A DNA stretch of 64,000 nucleotides from a bacterium CG_4_9_14_3_um_filter_65_15 (GCA_002790835.1 PFVX01000090.1:45543-109542); one strand, 5' to 3'. Numbered from the stretch's first letter, positions 46,168-56,433 are shown. Notes: generated by a model not told the origin, from the letters alone. Numbers and translations: made by a program.

Positions 46168-49100
46168 TTTCCCGGGGCTCGACGACCTTCGTGCGCGGAT
46201 GCCGCAAAGCCCGCAGGGAGCCGGCGAAAGCCGTGGCGTAGCTGTTGGCCAGCAGATAGTACGTCGGCAGCACGAGCAGGGTCAGCAGCGTGCTGGAGGC
46301 CAGGCCGCCGATGATGGCCCACGCCATGGGATAGTATTCGGCGTCGCCGATGTGGGCCCCGTGAAAGACCGCCAACGGCAACAGACCCAGGATGGTGGTG
46401 CCGGCGGTCATCAGGATGGGGCGCAACCGTTCGCCGCAGGCGATCAGCAGGGCCTCGTGGATGTCCTCGCCCAGGCGGCGGCGATGGTTCACGTGATCGA
46501 TCAGCACGATGCCGTTGTTCACCACGATGCCGATTAGAATCACCATCCCGATCATGGCCATGAGGTTGAAGGGCGACCCGGTGGCCATCATCACCCAGAA
46601 CACGCCGATGGAGGCGAAGGGAACGCAGGCCATCACCACCAGCGGGTGCAGCAGCGATTCGAACAGGCTGGCCATCACGAAGAAGACGCAGAACAGGGCC
46701 AAAATCATGTTCATGCCCATCTCGCTCTGCTGCTGACGGGAGCGGACGATCTGGGAGCCGAAACTCCAGCCGTACCCCAAAGGCATCTCGATCTGGTCCA
46801 GGAGGATCCGGATGTCCTTCAGGGCGTCATCCAGTTTTTCCCCCTCGTAGGAACCCCGGAACGTGAGGCCCGACTTGCGGTTCACGCGGTGGATGCGCTG
46901 CGGGCTGTTGACGATCTGAAAATCGGCCACCTGCTCCAACCGCACCGGGCGCCCGCTGAATTCGCCCACCGTCAGAAGAGCCAGATTCTCGATGGACTCC
47001 TGGTCGCTGGGATCCAGCGAGACCACCATGTCCACTTCCTTGGCCCCGGTGTTCAGGCGCGGCAACTGGACTCCCCGATAGGTCAGGCCCATGATCTGCG
47101 AGATGGTCGAGGCGTTGATTCCGAGCCGTCCCGACGACTCCTGGTCCACCAGGATCTGGATCTCCTTCTGGCCACCGTCCGCATCGCTGCGCAAATCGGA
47201 AACGCCGTCGAGCGCGGACAGCTGACGCTTCACGACATCCGAAAGGTCGTAGAGCAATTCGGTGTCCTCGCCGTAGAGGGTTACCTCAAAACCTTTTACC
47301 CCGCTGCCGGATCCTTCTTCGTCCCCGAACATGTAGGTCAGGCCCGCCTGCACGGGCAGGTTCTTCCGCAGATCCTCCCGGACATCGGTGTAGAATTCCT
47401 CGGAAATCACGCCCTTGTTGAAAAATAGGGCAATCCCTCCACCGTTGGCCGTGTAATAGGAGTAGATGTCCCGCAGTTCGAGTTCTTCGCGCCGGGTTTC
47501 GAGATAGGTTTCGGCCTTTTCGACCGCGGCGAGCGAGCGCCACTTGTCCACGTTGTCGCCGAAACGAAACTGGATGTACAGGTTCTCGCGCCGGAGGCCT
47601 TCGTCGCCCATCGGGTCGGGCTTGAACCCGGTGACCTTCATCATGCCCACCGTGAACGCCAGCACTGCGGGGATGATCAGCAGGATGGTCACCAAGGGAT
47701 GCCGGATGGCGGTCCAGCGCAGGGTGCTCACGTAACGGGTGCGCAACCGGGAAACCCAGCCGTTTTCCTCCGTGAAACCGCCCGCCCCGGCCATGCGCAC
47801 CGACAGGGCCGGGATCACCGACAGACTCACCAGCAGGGACAGGATCAGGGTGATGCTGATGGTCACCCCGACCTCGCCCAGCCACACAGCCATCTCGTCG
47901 GACTTGCTGACGACGATGGGCGCGAAAACGATGACCGTGGTCAGGGTGGAAGCGGTGATCGCCCGGGCCACTTCGCGGGTTCCCCGCAGGGCGGCGGCCA
48001 CGGGCCGATAGCCTTCGCGCTGCTTGCGGTGGATCGACTCCAGCACGACCACCGCGTTGTCCACGAGCATGCCCACACCGAGCATCAGGCCCATCATCGA
48101 CAGCACGTTCAGGCTGCGGCCGGCAAGGAACATGTAGATGGTCGTGCCCAGGATCGACAGGGGGATGGCGATGGAAATCACCAGGGTCATGCCCAGCCGG
48201 CGCAGGAACACGATCAGGATCACGATGGCCAGCACCGAACCCAGCATCCCTCCCTGGAGCAGGGACCGCAACGAATCGGTGATCTGTTCGGACTGGTCGA
48301 AGAAGGTGAAACTGCTGATTCCCTGGAGCGCGGGGTCCTGGTTGATGCGGTCGAGTTCGTTCCTGATCGCCCGACAGACCTCGACCGTGTTGTAGCCCGA
48401 GGCCTTCTGGATCCAGAAGGCGATGGCCGGTTCACCGTTCAGGTGGCGCCCGTAGCTCAGGCCGGGCGCGCCGTAGATCACATCGGCCACATCCCGCAGC
48501 CGCAGGCCCCGCTCGTTGATGGGCAGTTCGCGCAGGTCCTCCACTCCGTCGATGCCGCTGACCGTCCGCACGCTGTAGCGCAGACCCCGGTCCGTGACCT
48601 CCCCCACGCTCAGCTCGACGTTGGCGGCCGACAGCTCGTCGAACAGGTGACCGATATCCACGCCGTGTTCCATGATGCGGTCGAAGTCCAGATAGATGGA
48701 CACCTGGGTGGGCAGGACGCCGTCGATGTTCACCCGCCCGACACCGGGAATGCGTTGCAGGGGGGCGATGATCTTCTGGTCGAGCAGATCCCAGCTCTCG
48801 GAGAGGTCGCGACCATTTGCGGCGATGCGCCCTTCCATGATGGGAATGTCGCTGGTGTTGAAGGTCAACAGGAGGATGCGGCGCACGTCCGGGGGCAGGT
48901 CGCCGCGGATCTGGTCGATCTTGTTCTTCACTTCCATGCGCAGCATGTTGACATCGCGACCGAAAGCGAAGTTGACGCCGATGAAGGCCTGGTCGGTGTC
49001 GCTGTAGCTGTTGATTTCATCAACGCCGCCCAGGGTGGCGAGAATCTCCTCGATGGGCGCGACGATTTCCTTTTCGACCTGGCTCGGGATCCCGTTGGGA

Positions 49101-49252
49101 TAGGGCACGAACACCCCGATGAACGGCATTTCCATGCGGGGCAGGAAGTCGAGACGCAGTTTCCAGATGGAGGCGCCGCCGAGCAACAGCACCGTGGCCA
49201 GGATCATGGCCAGGGTCACCGGGCGTCGCAGGGAGAGACGGGTCAACCACAT
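46157..49252 (-). CDS. RND efflux transporter (HAE1 family), second of tandem
   Basis: 1031 residues, standard AcrB/MdtC length, with two repeats of one plus five helices and two large periplasmic loops. The proton-relay helix has GVGMLVDNAVVVLESIHR and the counterpart helix GMVILIGIVVNNGIVLID. The start (LSLRRPVTLAMILATVLLL) is typical. It begins 1 base after the first transporter's stop. Two unequal RND genes behind one adaptor recall MdtABC, where the two pumps form a hetero-trimer. No TolC-type gene is in the window. Confidence 0.94.
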   Translation of the reverse strand: MWLTRLSLRRPVTLAMILATVLLLGGASIWKLRLDFLPRMEMPFIGVFVPYPNGIPSQVEKEIVAPIEEILATLGGVDEINSYSDTDQAFIGVNFAFGRDVNMLRMEVKNKIDQIRGDLPPDVRRILLLTFNTSDIPIMEGRIAANGRDLSESWDLLDQKIIAPLQRIPGVGRVNIDGVLPTQVSIYLDFDRIMEHGVDIGHLFDELSAANVELSVGEVTDRGLRYSVRTVSGIDGVEDLRELPINERGLRLRDVADVIYGAPGLSYGRHLNGEPAIAFWIQKASGYNTVEVCRAIRNELDRINQDPALQGISSFTFFDQSEQITDSLRSLLQGGMLGSVLAIVILIVFLRRLGMTLVISIAIPLSILGTTIYMFLAGRSLNVLSMMGLMLGVGMLVDNAVVVLESIHRKQREGYRPVAAALRGTREVARAITASTLTTVIVFAPIVVSKSDEMAVWLGEVGVTISITLILSLLVSLSVIPALSVRMAGAGGFTEENGWVSRLRTRYVSTLRWTAIRHPLVTILLIIPAVLAFTVGMMKVTGFKPDPMGDEGLRRENLYIQFRFGDNVDKWRSLAAVEKAETYLETRREELELRDIYSYYTANGGGIALFFNKGVISEEFYTDVREDLRKNLPVQAGLTYMFGDEEGSGSGVKGFEVTLYGEDTELLYDLSDVVKRQLSALDGVSDLRSDADGGQKEIQILVDQESSGRLGINASTISQIMGLTYRGVQLPRLNTGAKEVDMVVSLDPSDQESIENLALLTVGEFSGRPVRLEQVADFQIVNSPQRIHRVNRKSGLTFRGSYEGEKLDDALKDIRILLDQIEMPLGYGWSFGSQIVRSRQQQSEMGMNMILALFCVFFVMASLFESLLHPLVVMACVPFASIGVFWVMMATGSPFNLMAMIGMVILIGIVVNNGIVLIDHVNHRRRLGEDIHEALLIACGERLRPILMTAGTTILGLLPLAVFHGAHIGDAEYYPMAWAIIGGLASSTLLTLLVLPTYYLLANSYATAFAGSLRALRHPRTKVVEPRETTP

Positions 49253-49253
49253 C

Positions 49254-52200
49254 TCAGTCCCTCCGGCCCGGCGTGACCAGGGTGTAGACCACCGGCACCA
49301 CCACCAGGGTCAGCAGGGTCGACAGCATCAAGCCGCTGATCACGGTCACCGCCAGCGGCATGCGCAACTCGGAGCCCTCGCCCAGGCCGGCGGCCATGGG
49401 GGCGAGGCCGAGCACCGTGGTCGTGGTGGTCATCAGGATGGGCCGGAATCTTTCGCCGGCGGCCTCGGTCACCGCGGCATCCAGTTCCATCCCGCGACGA
49501 CGCAACTGGTTGATGCGGTCGACCAGGACGATCCCGTTGTTCACCACGATCCCCGCCAGCATGATGGCGCCGATCACCGCGATGACGCTGATCGGCAGGG
49601 CCGTCAGCTTGAGCCCGTAGATCGCCCCGACCAGGGCCAACGGCACGGTGAACATGATGATCAGCGGATAGAGGAACGATTCGAACTGGGCCGCCATCAC
49701 CAGGTAGACCAGGAACACGGCCAGCAGGATGGCCATCTGCAGGGACCGGAACGAGTTCTTCATCTCGCTGTTCTGTCCGCCCAATTCCCAGGAGGTGCTG
49801 GCCGGCAGGGAGACGCCCCGGAGCCGGGCCTGGATCTCCTTGTTCACGCTGCCCAGATCGACCCCCGCGGGATTGGCCGTCACCACGGCCACGCGCCGAC
49901 TGCCGAGCCGGTGAATCTCCGACGGACCGCGCGCGATATCCATGGTCGCCACCGCGCCCAGGGGCACGGGAACGCCATCGCTTTCGGCCACGATGAGGTC
50001 ACCGATGGCCTGGACGTTATTGCGTTGCTCGTCCATGTTCATCACCCGGATATCGATGTGCCGCTCGCGGTCGCGCAGGCGGCTGGCGACGGTGCCGCGC
50101 ACCTTGCCCCGCACCACTTCACTGACCGTGGCCAGGTTCAGACCCCAATGGTTGAGCTTGTCCCGGTCGAAACTGACGTGGATTTCCGGTGAGCCGGGCA
50201 CCATCGCCAGTCGCACGTCCCGCAGGCCGTCGATTTTCCCCAGTTCCCCCGCCACCTGGTCGGAGACGGTCAGCAGGTCGTCGAGGTTGTAACCGAACAC
50301 GTCCACCTCGACCGGGGCGTTGAACGAGAACAGCGACTGGCGACGGATCTCCATCGCCACTTCGGGATAGCGCGCCAGGACGGCGCGGACGCCATCGAGC
50401 ACCCGGGCCTCCCGCTCGCTGGTGGCCTGGTCCAGTTTCACGTGGATCTCGGCGCGATTCTCCTTGCGGCGCTGGGTGGAAGACTGGCCGTCGTGGCTGA
50501 CACCCACGTCGGCGGCCAGCAGATCGATGCCGTCCACCAGCAACAGTTTCTTCTCGATGGCTCCCACCACACGGTCGGTGCGGCTCAGGGGCGTCCCTTC
50601 GGGCATCTCCAGCGCCAGGGTGAATTCGCCCTGGGCCAGGGTCGGAATCAGTTCGGTGCCCAGGGTCGGGAAGATCAACACGGCTCCCGCTGCAATCAGG
50701 ACCGCGACCAGCAGCACCGGGATCCTGTGCCTGAGCGAGGCGCCCAACAGCCCGTGGTAGGCCTCGGAAACGCGCGGCCAGGTCCGCTCGAAACTCCAGG
50801 TCAGGGGCGTCAACGCCTTGATCAGCAGGTAGCGCAGGACAGCGCCGAGCATCGTGATCAGCCAGACCAGCAGGGTCGGCAGGGCCAGAACCAGCGCCAG
50901 GGGCACCAGGCGGACCCAGCGCTTCCATCCCCGTCGATCGCCCACGACCTGCATCCAGTCCAGATAGCGGGAACCTCCACGGGGGACAACCGCACCGGAC
51001 GTTTGTGAACCGCCACTGCGCCCGAAGGCCATGGCCATGGGCGTGAAACTCAGGGCCACCACCAGGGAGATGAGGAGGGAGAAGGTCACCGTCAGGGCCT
51101 GGTCGCGGAAGATCTGCCCGGCCACACCCACGACCACGAAGACGATGGGCACGAATACCGCCACCGTCGTCAGGGTGGAGGCCGTCACCGCGCCGGCAAC
51201 CCCGCCGGCCCCGGTGATGGTGGACTCGATGATGTCCCCGCCGTCCTTTTCCTCGCGGCGCCGGTGAATGGCTTCCAGGACCACGATGGAGTTATCCACC
51301 AGCATCCCCACCCCGAGGGCCAGACCGCCCAGGGACATGACGTTGAGCGAAACCCCGCGCGTGTACATGAGGATGAAGGTGGCGATGATCGAGATGGGGA
51401 TCGAGACGCCGATGATCAGGGTGCTGCGCAGGTCGCGCAGGAAGACGAAGAGGACCAGGACGGCCAACAACCCGCCAACCAGGGCGTTGTTGCGCACCTC
51501 GGCCACGGCCTTGGCGATGTACACCGACTGGTCGAAGAGCACCTCCATCTGCACACCCTCGGGCAGACGCTTCTTGAGGGTTTCGAGCTGGGTGGTGACC
51601 TTCTGCGCCAGGTCCACGATGTTGGCGTCGCCTTCCTTGAAGACGGCGATCTCCACGCTCTCGCGACCACCCACGTGGGTGATGGTCGTGCGCTCCCGAT
51701 GGGTGCGGGTGATCTCGGCGACGTCCCGCAGGAAGATCGGCACGCCCCCGACCACATCCAGCGTCACCCCGCCGATATCATCGAGACTCTTGAAACGGCT
51801 CAGGGTGCGCACGATGTACTCGGCGTTGCGGTCGCGCAGCCGCCCCCCCGAAGCGTTGATGTTCTCCTGGGCCAGAACCTGGTTCACCCTGGTGATGGGG
51901 ATTCCGTAGCTGGACAGACGATCCTCGTCGACCTCCACTCGGATCTCCTCCTCCAGCCCGCCGGCCACCTTGGCCGCGGCCACGCCCTGGAGGGATTCGA
52001 TTTCGCGTTTGATGACCTCTTCGCTGATGTGCCGCATTTCGATCTGCGGCAACGATCCCCACAGCCCGATGCGCAGCACCGGGTCGAGAGCCGGATCGTA
52101 TTTCAGGAGCACCGGCGGCGGCACCTCCAGGGGCAGCTGGACCAGGTCGATCTTTTCGCGCACGTCCAGCGCGGCGTAATCCATGTCCGTGTCCCAGCCG

Positions 52201-52484
52201 AATTCGAGGGTGATCTGGGACAGGCCCGACTGGCTGATGGAATGCACCTGGCGCAGCCCGGGCACCACCCCCACGGCCTCCTCGAGGGGGCGGGTCACGA
52301 GGTTTTCCACATCCACCGGAGCGGTGTTGGGAAATTCGGTCTGAATGGTCAGGCTGGGATAGCGGATCTCCGGCAGCAGACGCATGTCCAGCCGGCCCAG
52401 GGCCACGACCCCGAAAACGAGCGCAGCGGCTGTGGCCATCCAGATCGTAACGGGATGGGTTACGGCGTAGCGGATTGCCTTCAC
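49254..52484 (-). CDS. RND efflux transporter (HAE1 family), first of tandem, with insertion
   Basis: 1076 residues. Typical features: opening AVTHPVTIWMATAAALVFGV, relay helix GVGMLVDNSIVVLEAIHR, and end helix AGIVVNNGIVLVDRINQLR. Between the two halves there is extra sequence of about 45-80 residues compared with its neighbour, including a hydrophobic stretch (LVPLALVLALPTLLVWLITML), after SGGSQTSGAVV. This may add a membrane-associated segment. It starts 15 bases after the adaptor gene's stop. Confidence 0.94.
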   Translation of the reverse strand: MKAIRYAVTHPVTIWMATAAALVFGVVALGRLDMRLLPEIRYPSLTIQTEFPNTAPVDVENLVTRPLEEAVGVVPGLRQVHSISQSGLSQITLEFGWDTDMDYAALDVREKIDLVQLPLEVPPPVLLKYDPALDPVLRIGLWGSLPQIEMRHISEEVIKREIESLQGVAAAKVAGGLEEEIRVEVDEDRLSSYGIPITRVNQVLAQENINASGGRLRDRNAEYIVRTLSRFKSLDDIGGVTLDVVGGVPIFLRDVAEITRTHRERTTITHVGGRESVEIAVFKEGDANIVDLAQKVTTQLETLKKRLPEGVQMEVLFDQSVYIAKAVAEVRNNALVGGLLAVLVLFVFLRDLRSTLIIGVSIPISIIATFILMYTRGVSLNVMSLGGLALGVGMLVDNSIVVLEAIHRRREEKDGGDIIESTITGAGGVAGAVTASTLTTVAVFVPIVFVVVGVAGQIFRDQALTVTFSLLISLVVALSFTPMAMAFGRSGGSQTSGAVVPRGGSRYLDWMQVVGDRRGWKRWVRLVPLALVLALPTLLVWLITMLGAVLRYLLIKALTPLTWSFERTWPRVSEAYHGLLGASLRHRIPVLLVAVLIAAGAVLIFPTLGTELIPTLAQGEFTLALEMPEGTPLSRTDRVVGAIEKKLLLVDGIDLLAADVGVSHDGQSSTQRRKENRAEIHVKLDQATSEREARVLDGVRAVLARYPEVAMEIRRQSLFSFNAPVEVDVFGYNLDDLLTVSDQVAGELGKIDGLRDVRLAMVPGSPEIHVSFDRDKLNHWGLNLATVSEVVRGKVRGTVASRLRDRERHIDIRVMNMDEQRNNVQAIGDLIVAESDGVPVPLGAVATMDIARGPSEIHRLGSRRVAVVTANPAGVDLGSVNKEIQARLRGVSLPASTSWELGGQNSEMKNSFRSLQMAILLAVFLVYLVMAAQFESFLYPLIIMFTVPLALVGAIYGLKLTALPISVIAVIGAIMLAGIVVNNGIVLVDRINQLRRRGMELDAAVTEAAGERFRPILMTTTTTVLGLAPMAAGLGEGSELRMPLAVTVISGLMLSTLLTLVVVPVVYTLVTPGRRD

Positions 52485-52499
52485 GTTCGGGACCCCCGG

Positions 52500-53717
52500 C
52501 TACTGTTCTTGGGCGCGCGCGAGGGGGCCGTCCAGGTCGGAGGTGCCTTGGGATTCGGGGTCGACGCTCCAGCCGACCTCGTCGGCATTGAGAACCTCGA
52601 TCCGCGTGCCGTCGCGCAGGCCGCCCTGGCCCACCTGGACGACGAACCAACCATCTTCCAGACCGTCGAGAACCTCGACGTATCGTTCGTCATACAGCCC
52701 CGTGCGGATTTCGACCTTGCGCACGGTGTCGGCTTCGGCGACGAAGACGCTGCGCAGGCTACCTTCCTCGACGAGGGAAATCTTGGGCACGGCCAGGGCT
52801 TCGGCATGGCTGTCGGTGGTGATGCGGACCTTCACGAAGCCGCCGACACGGGCCCTTTGATCGTCATCCAGCCGCATGGTCACCCGCACCGTGCTGGTGG
52901 CCGGGTCGACCACCGGAGATACGCGCTCGACCTCCGCTTCGAGGGATTCGTCCAGGGCCTCCGGCTGGATCAGCACGCGCTGCCCGGCTTCGATCTTGCG
53001 GGCCACGGCTTCGGGCAGGTGGACCCGCAGGCGCAGGGGCGAGAAATCGGCGAGGGACAGCAGGGGTTCGGCCGCGTTGACCATTTGCCCGATCACGATC
53101 ATGCGCTGGGTGATCTGGCCGTCGAAGGGCGCCACAATGCGCTTTTCCTCGAAAGCGATCCGCGCCAGGTCCCGCTCGGCCACGGCCTGGTCGTAGCGGG
53201 ACTGGACGTCGTCGAATTCCTGGGTGCTGATCAGCTTTTCCTCGAGCATGGCATGGTTGCGGTCGAGTAGCCGCTGCTGGTCCTTCAGCTTCAACTCCGC
53301 CTGGCGCAACTGCACTTCTTCGCGATCGCTCTCGAGCGAGGCCAGAACCTGCCCCTTGTGGACCCAATCGCCCTCTTCCACGAACAGGGCGCCGATGCGC
53401 CCCTGGGTCTTGGACACCAGCGACACCAGCCTGTTCGCCTCGATCACGGAAGCCGCGCGGTAGTAGCTGTCGATCGCGCGTCGGGAGGCGAAGGCCAGCT
53501 CGACGGATACGGTGACTTCCTTTTCCTTGTCCTCTTTATCTCCACCATCAGCCTTTTGTTCGGCGACGGTGGTGGAATCGTCGGGTGCGCCTTCGCCGGG
53601 GTTGCCCTGGGCGAATCCGGGCAGCATGCCCGTTTTCCACAGCGCGCCCGCGCCGGCTACGACGATGACAAGGACAATGGCGATCAGAAGGCCCCTGCGG
53701 CTCTTGTGTTGACTCAT
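52500..53717 (-). CDS. RND efflux periplasmic adaptor (membrane fusion protein)
   Basis: 405 residues from the ATG at 53717. N-terminal anchor helix (LLIAIVLVIVVAGAGALW), then a long acidic linker (residues ~35-70). Lipoyl halves GRIGALFVEEGDWVHKGQVLA and IVAPFDGQITQRMIVIGQMV flank a coiled-coil hairpin (LRQAELKLKDQQRLLDRNHA). Beta-barrel and membrane-proximal domains follow (FVKVRITTDSHAEALAVP). It bridges the two RND pumps to an outer-membrane channel that must be encoded elsewhere. Confidence 0.92.
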   Translation of the reverse strand: MSQHKSRRGLLIAIVLVIVVAGAGALWKTGMLPGFAQGNPGEGAPDDSTTVAEQKADGGDKEDKEKEVTVSVELAFASRRAIDSYYRAASVIEANRLVSLVSKTQGRIGALFVEEGDWVHKGQVLASLESDREEVQLRQAELKLKDQQRLLDRNHAMLEEKLISTQEFDDVQSRYDQAVAERDLARIAFEEKRIVAPFDGQITQRMIVIGQMVNAAEPLLSLADFSPLRLRVHLPEAVARKIEAGQRVLIQPEALDESLEAEVERVSPVVDPATSTVRVTMRLDDDQRARVGGFVKVRITTDSHAEALAVPKISLVEEGSLRSVFVAEADTVRKVEIRTGLYDERYVEVLDGLEDGWFVVQVGQGGLRDGTRIEVLNADEVGWSVDPESQGTSDLDGPLARAQEQ

Positions 53718-53868
53718 GGGAATCGACCTCGCGGCTCGGTGACGGGTTGGCAAAGTGTCCGAAAAGAAGAGACGCAAGCGAGGACCAAAAGGTTTCATGC
53801 CGCGGCTCGACCTTGCGCCGAGCCGGCAATTCCCACCCCGTCAATGGAACTTGAAATACTGCAGGAAG

Positions 53869-54396
53869 TTAGTCGGACCCATCCGGATGGGGGCGATACA
53901 GGCCGTCGAAAACGATGGTGAATGTTTTTCCTTCATCGCGGGAATAATCCCAGACCTGACGCACCGTGCCGTCGGGATGGGGGGTCCAGGCGATGCGGTC
54001 GATGACGGCCGCTCCCTTGGAGAGCCGCGACCCGCTCATCACCATGCGTTCACCGTCGAATCCCCCCACCAGGTGCAACCGGGTGCCGGAGTTGTCCACC
54101 CACACCTGATGCCAACTCGTGTCCGAGGGGTCATAGTAATTGAAGGACTTGCCCTCGAAGGGACCCTTCACGCCGTGGTATTCCTCCAGTAGCGTGCATC
54201 CGCCCTGGATGATGGAGATGTGATTGAAGCCGACCTGCTCCCCTTTTTCGTACACATCCCACTTGCCGGCCCAGAAGTCGAACTGGCGCGCTTCCGGTTG
54301 ATCGCAGGGTGCGGATTGGGCCCAAGACGGCATGAGGCCTCCCAAAACGAGAAAACAGACGGCGGCACGAAAGCCGAACCTGGCGTGCGTAGACAT
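53869..54396 (-). CDS. Secreted DUF1579-like lipocalin-type protein
   Basis: 175 residues with a signal peptide (AVCFLVLGGLMPSWAQSA). The mature sequence EARQFDFWAGKWDVY, GFNHISIIQGGCTLLEEYHG, SFNYYDPSDTSWHQVWVDNSG and the end FTIVFDGLYRPHPDG match small calycin-fold proteins annotated as hypothetical or DUF1579-like. Ligand and role are unknown. It stands alone between the RND operon and a glucanase gene. Confidence 0.75.
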   Translation of the reverse strand: MSTHARFGFRAAVCFLVLGGLMPSWAQSAPCDQPEARQFDFWAGKWDVYEKGEQVGFNHISIIQGGCTLLEEYHGVKGPFEGKSFNYYDPSDTSWHQVWVDNSGTRLHLVGGFDGERMVMSGSRLSKGAAVIDRIAWTPHPDGTVRQVWDYSRDEGKTFTIVFDGLYRPHPDGSD

Positions 54397-54503
54397 TGAG
54401 GTTCCCTTTCATGTCCTATCTGGTCGCTGGGAATATGATACGGACGCACCGGCGCCATGTCCAACTTCCGTGCGATGCGGAAATTCGGATCGGGTGTCGG
54501 GTA

Positions 54504-56396
54504 TCATTTCACGAGAACCATGCGCCGCGTCTCGGCAAAATCCCCGGCCTGCAGGCGATACAGATACACACCCGCGGGGACCAAGCGGCCGGCTTCGTCG
54601 CGGCCGTTCCAGACCGCGTCGTGACGGCCGGGAGCCGTGGGTTCACGGTCCAGCAGAGTCCTGACTCGACGGCCGGCGAGGTCGTAGACCGCCAGGGTGA
54701 CCGTGGCAGTCTGCTGCAAGTCGAAACCGATGGTCGTGGTCGGGTTGAAGGGATTGGGATAGCAAGGGTGCAGAACGGCGCCGGCCGCTTGGGCGTTCGG
54801 CACCGGGGAGGCCGCCAGGACCACGAAGGCGTTGACGTTGAATCCTCCGGTGGCCGGAACAAAACGCATGACCTGCGTCCCGGCATCCAGGTCGACCGTC
54901 GCGGTGACCGTGGTCCAGGTCTGCCAGCCCGTGGTCGCGGGCACGATGACCTGCCCCGTCTGGTCAACTCCGTCGAAGGCCAGGTGGAAGGCCCCGCCGG
55001 TCACCAGGGAGGACACGCGGGTTTCGATGGTGTACTGCCCCGCAAAGTGGATATCGACCGTGTACTCCATCCATTCGCCGGGGTTGAGCCAGCCGATGTT
55101 GTAGCCGCCGCCTGTATCGGAGCAGGCTTCGATGTCCACACCTTCACCGGGGCGGTACTGGCTGCCGTTGTTGAGGGGGTCCAGGTCGTGATAAGCCACC
55201 CCTTCGCCGCCGAAGTCGAAATCCTCGGCCTCGATCCGGGCGGGGAAAACGAAGGCGTTGCCGGGGTACGGCACCTGGCCGCAGCCCGCGCCCACGGTGA
55301 TGTCCACCGAGTCGACGCTCGCGGCGCCCAGGTCGTCGATGGCCCGGACCTTCACGGTGTAGCACCCGTCGGGCACGGACATCCAGGTGAATGCGTAGGG
55401 TGAGCTGGAGTCGGATCCCAGCAGGGTGGCGTCGTCGTAGAATTCCACGGTGGCGATGGATCCGTCGGGGTCTGAGGCGGTGGCGGTGAACGTGACGTCA
55501 CCCGCGGCCGGGTTGGCATCCCACTGGGGAGAGGTGACCGCCACCGTGGGGGCCAGGTTCGGGATGTCCTGGTACACCCGCACGTAGTCGATGAGGTACT
55601 GCTGGGGGAACGACGCGGTGACGCAGCCGGCGTTGGTGCAACCGGTGTACTCCCCGCCGACGGCGGCGTTGAGGATGATGGAGAAATCCTGGTCGAAGGG
55701 AGCGCGGGGATTGCTCGGGGCGCCCTCGGAATACCACTGGGCGCTGGTCCGCGTGCTGAACAGGGAACCGTCCACGTACCAGCGAATGGCATCGGGCTCC
55801 CATTCCACCGCGTAGATGTGGAAGTCGTCGGCAAAGCTGGCCCCGCCCAGCGTCGTGGAACTGGAGGTGCTGGTATTGGTCGGCCATTGGCCTCCGTAAT
55901 GCAGGGCTCCGCCCACCGACGTCATGGCGTTGGCCGACTCCATGATGTCGATCTCTCCGCTGGCCGCCCAGCTGCCGTAGACGTCGTCCTGGGGCATCAT
56001 CCAGAAGGCGGGCCACATGCCCCCGCCCACCGGGAGCTTGGCCCGCATCTCTATGCGCCCGTACAGGAACGACCGCTTGCCGCTGGTGGTGACCTTGCCG
56101 GAGGTGAAGCTGGCGCCGCCGTAGGATTCGGCCTTGGCGGTCAGGACCAGGTTGCCGCCTGCCACCGTCACGTTCTGGGACCGATAGTATTCCAGCTCGT
56201 TATTGCCCCAGCCGCACAGACTGGGACAGCCGGTGCCGATGTCCGCCGTCCAGTTGGTGGGATCCAGGGCCGTGCCGTTGAACTCGTCCGACCAGACCTG
56301 GGACCAGGTGGCGAAGGAGGGCGAAGCCAGGAGGCTCGCCACACACACAACCGCAAAAAAGCGGACGACCACGGATGACACTCGGGAAATCGGCAC
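54504..56396 (-). CDS. Secreted GH16 beta-glucanase (laminarinase-like) with Ig, CBM6 and FlgD tail
   Basis: 630 residues from a GTG with AAGGA upstream; signal peptide AVVCVASLLASPSFA. The GH16 domain (about 30-275) has the catalytic motif GEIDIMES with Glu148, Asp150 and Glu153, and WPAFWMMPQD typical of laminarinases. An Ig-like domain (about 283-370: FTATASDPDGSIATVEFYDD) and a CBM6-type domain follow (PARIEAEDFDFGGEGVAYHD ... WLNPGEWMEYTV). The end is YPNPFNPTTTIGFDL and a FlgD tail to RMVLVK. It should cleave beta-1,3(1,4)-glucans outside the cell. The promoter contains a perfect palindrome. Confidence 0.94.
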   Translation of the reverse strand: MPISRVSSVVVRFFAVVCVASLLASPSFATWSQVWSDEFNGTALDPTNWTADIGTGCPSLCGWGNNELEYYRSQNVTVAGGNLVLTAKAESYGGASFTSGKVTTSGKRSFLYGRIEMRAKLPVGGGMWPAFWMMPQDDVYGSWAASGEIDIMESANAMTSVGGALHYGGQWPTNTSTSSSTTLGGASFADDFHIYAVEWEPDAIRWYVDGSLFSTRTSAQWYSEGAPSNPRAPFDQDFSIILNAAVGGEYTGCTNAGCVTASFPQQYLIDYVRVYQDIPNLAPTVAVTSPQWDANPAAGDVTFTATASDPDGSIATVEFYDDATLLGSDSSSPYAFTWMSVPDGCYTVKVRAIDDLGAASVDSVDITVGAGCGQVPYPGNAFVFPARIEAEDFDFGGEGVAYHDLDPLNNGSQYRPGEGVDIEACSDTGGGYNIGWLNPGEWMEYTVDIHFAGQYTIETRVSSLVTGGAFHLAFDGVDQTGQVIVPATTGWQTWTTVTATVDLDAGTQVMRFVPATGGFNVNAFVVLAASPVPNAQAAGAVLHPCYPNPFNPTTTIGFDLQQTATVTLAVYDLAGRRVRTLLDREPTAPGRHDAVWNGRDEAGRLVPAGVYLYRLQAGDFAETRRMVLVK

Positions 56397-56433
56397 GGTT
56401 GTTCCTTCAATTGGGGGGATTGCTACCCCCTAC

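Noticed and set aside
51264..53270. A 668-codon plus-strand frame opposite the RND adaptor and pump
   Set aside because: Antisense shadow; the minus strand encodes full adaptor and pump with all expected segments.
54504..56396. Type IX secretion tails as proof of a T9SS
   Set aside because: The tails resemble T9SS sorting domains in layout but no T9SS component is encoded in the window, so the route cannot be named.
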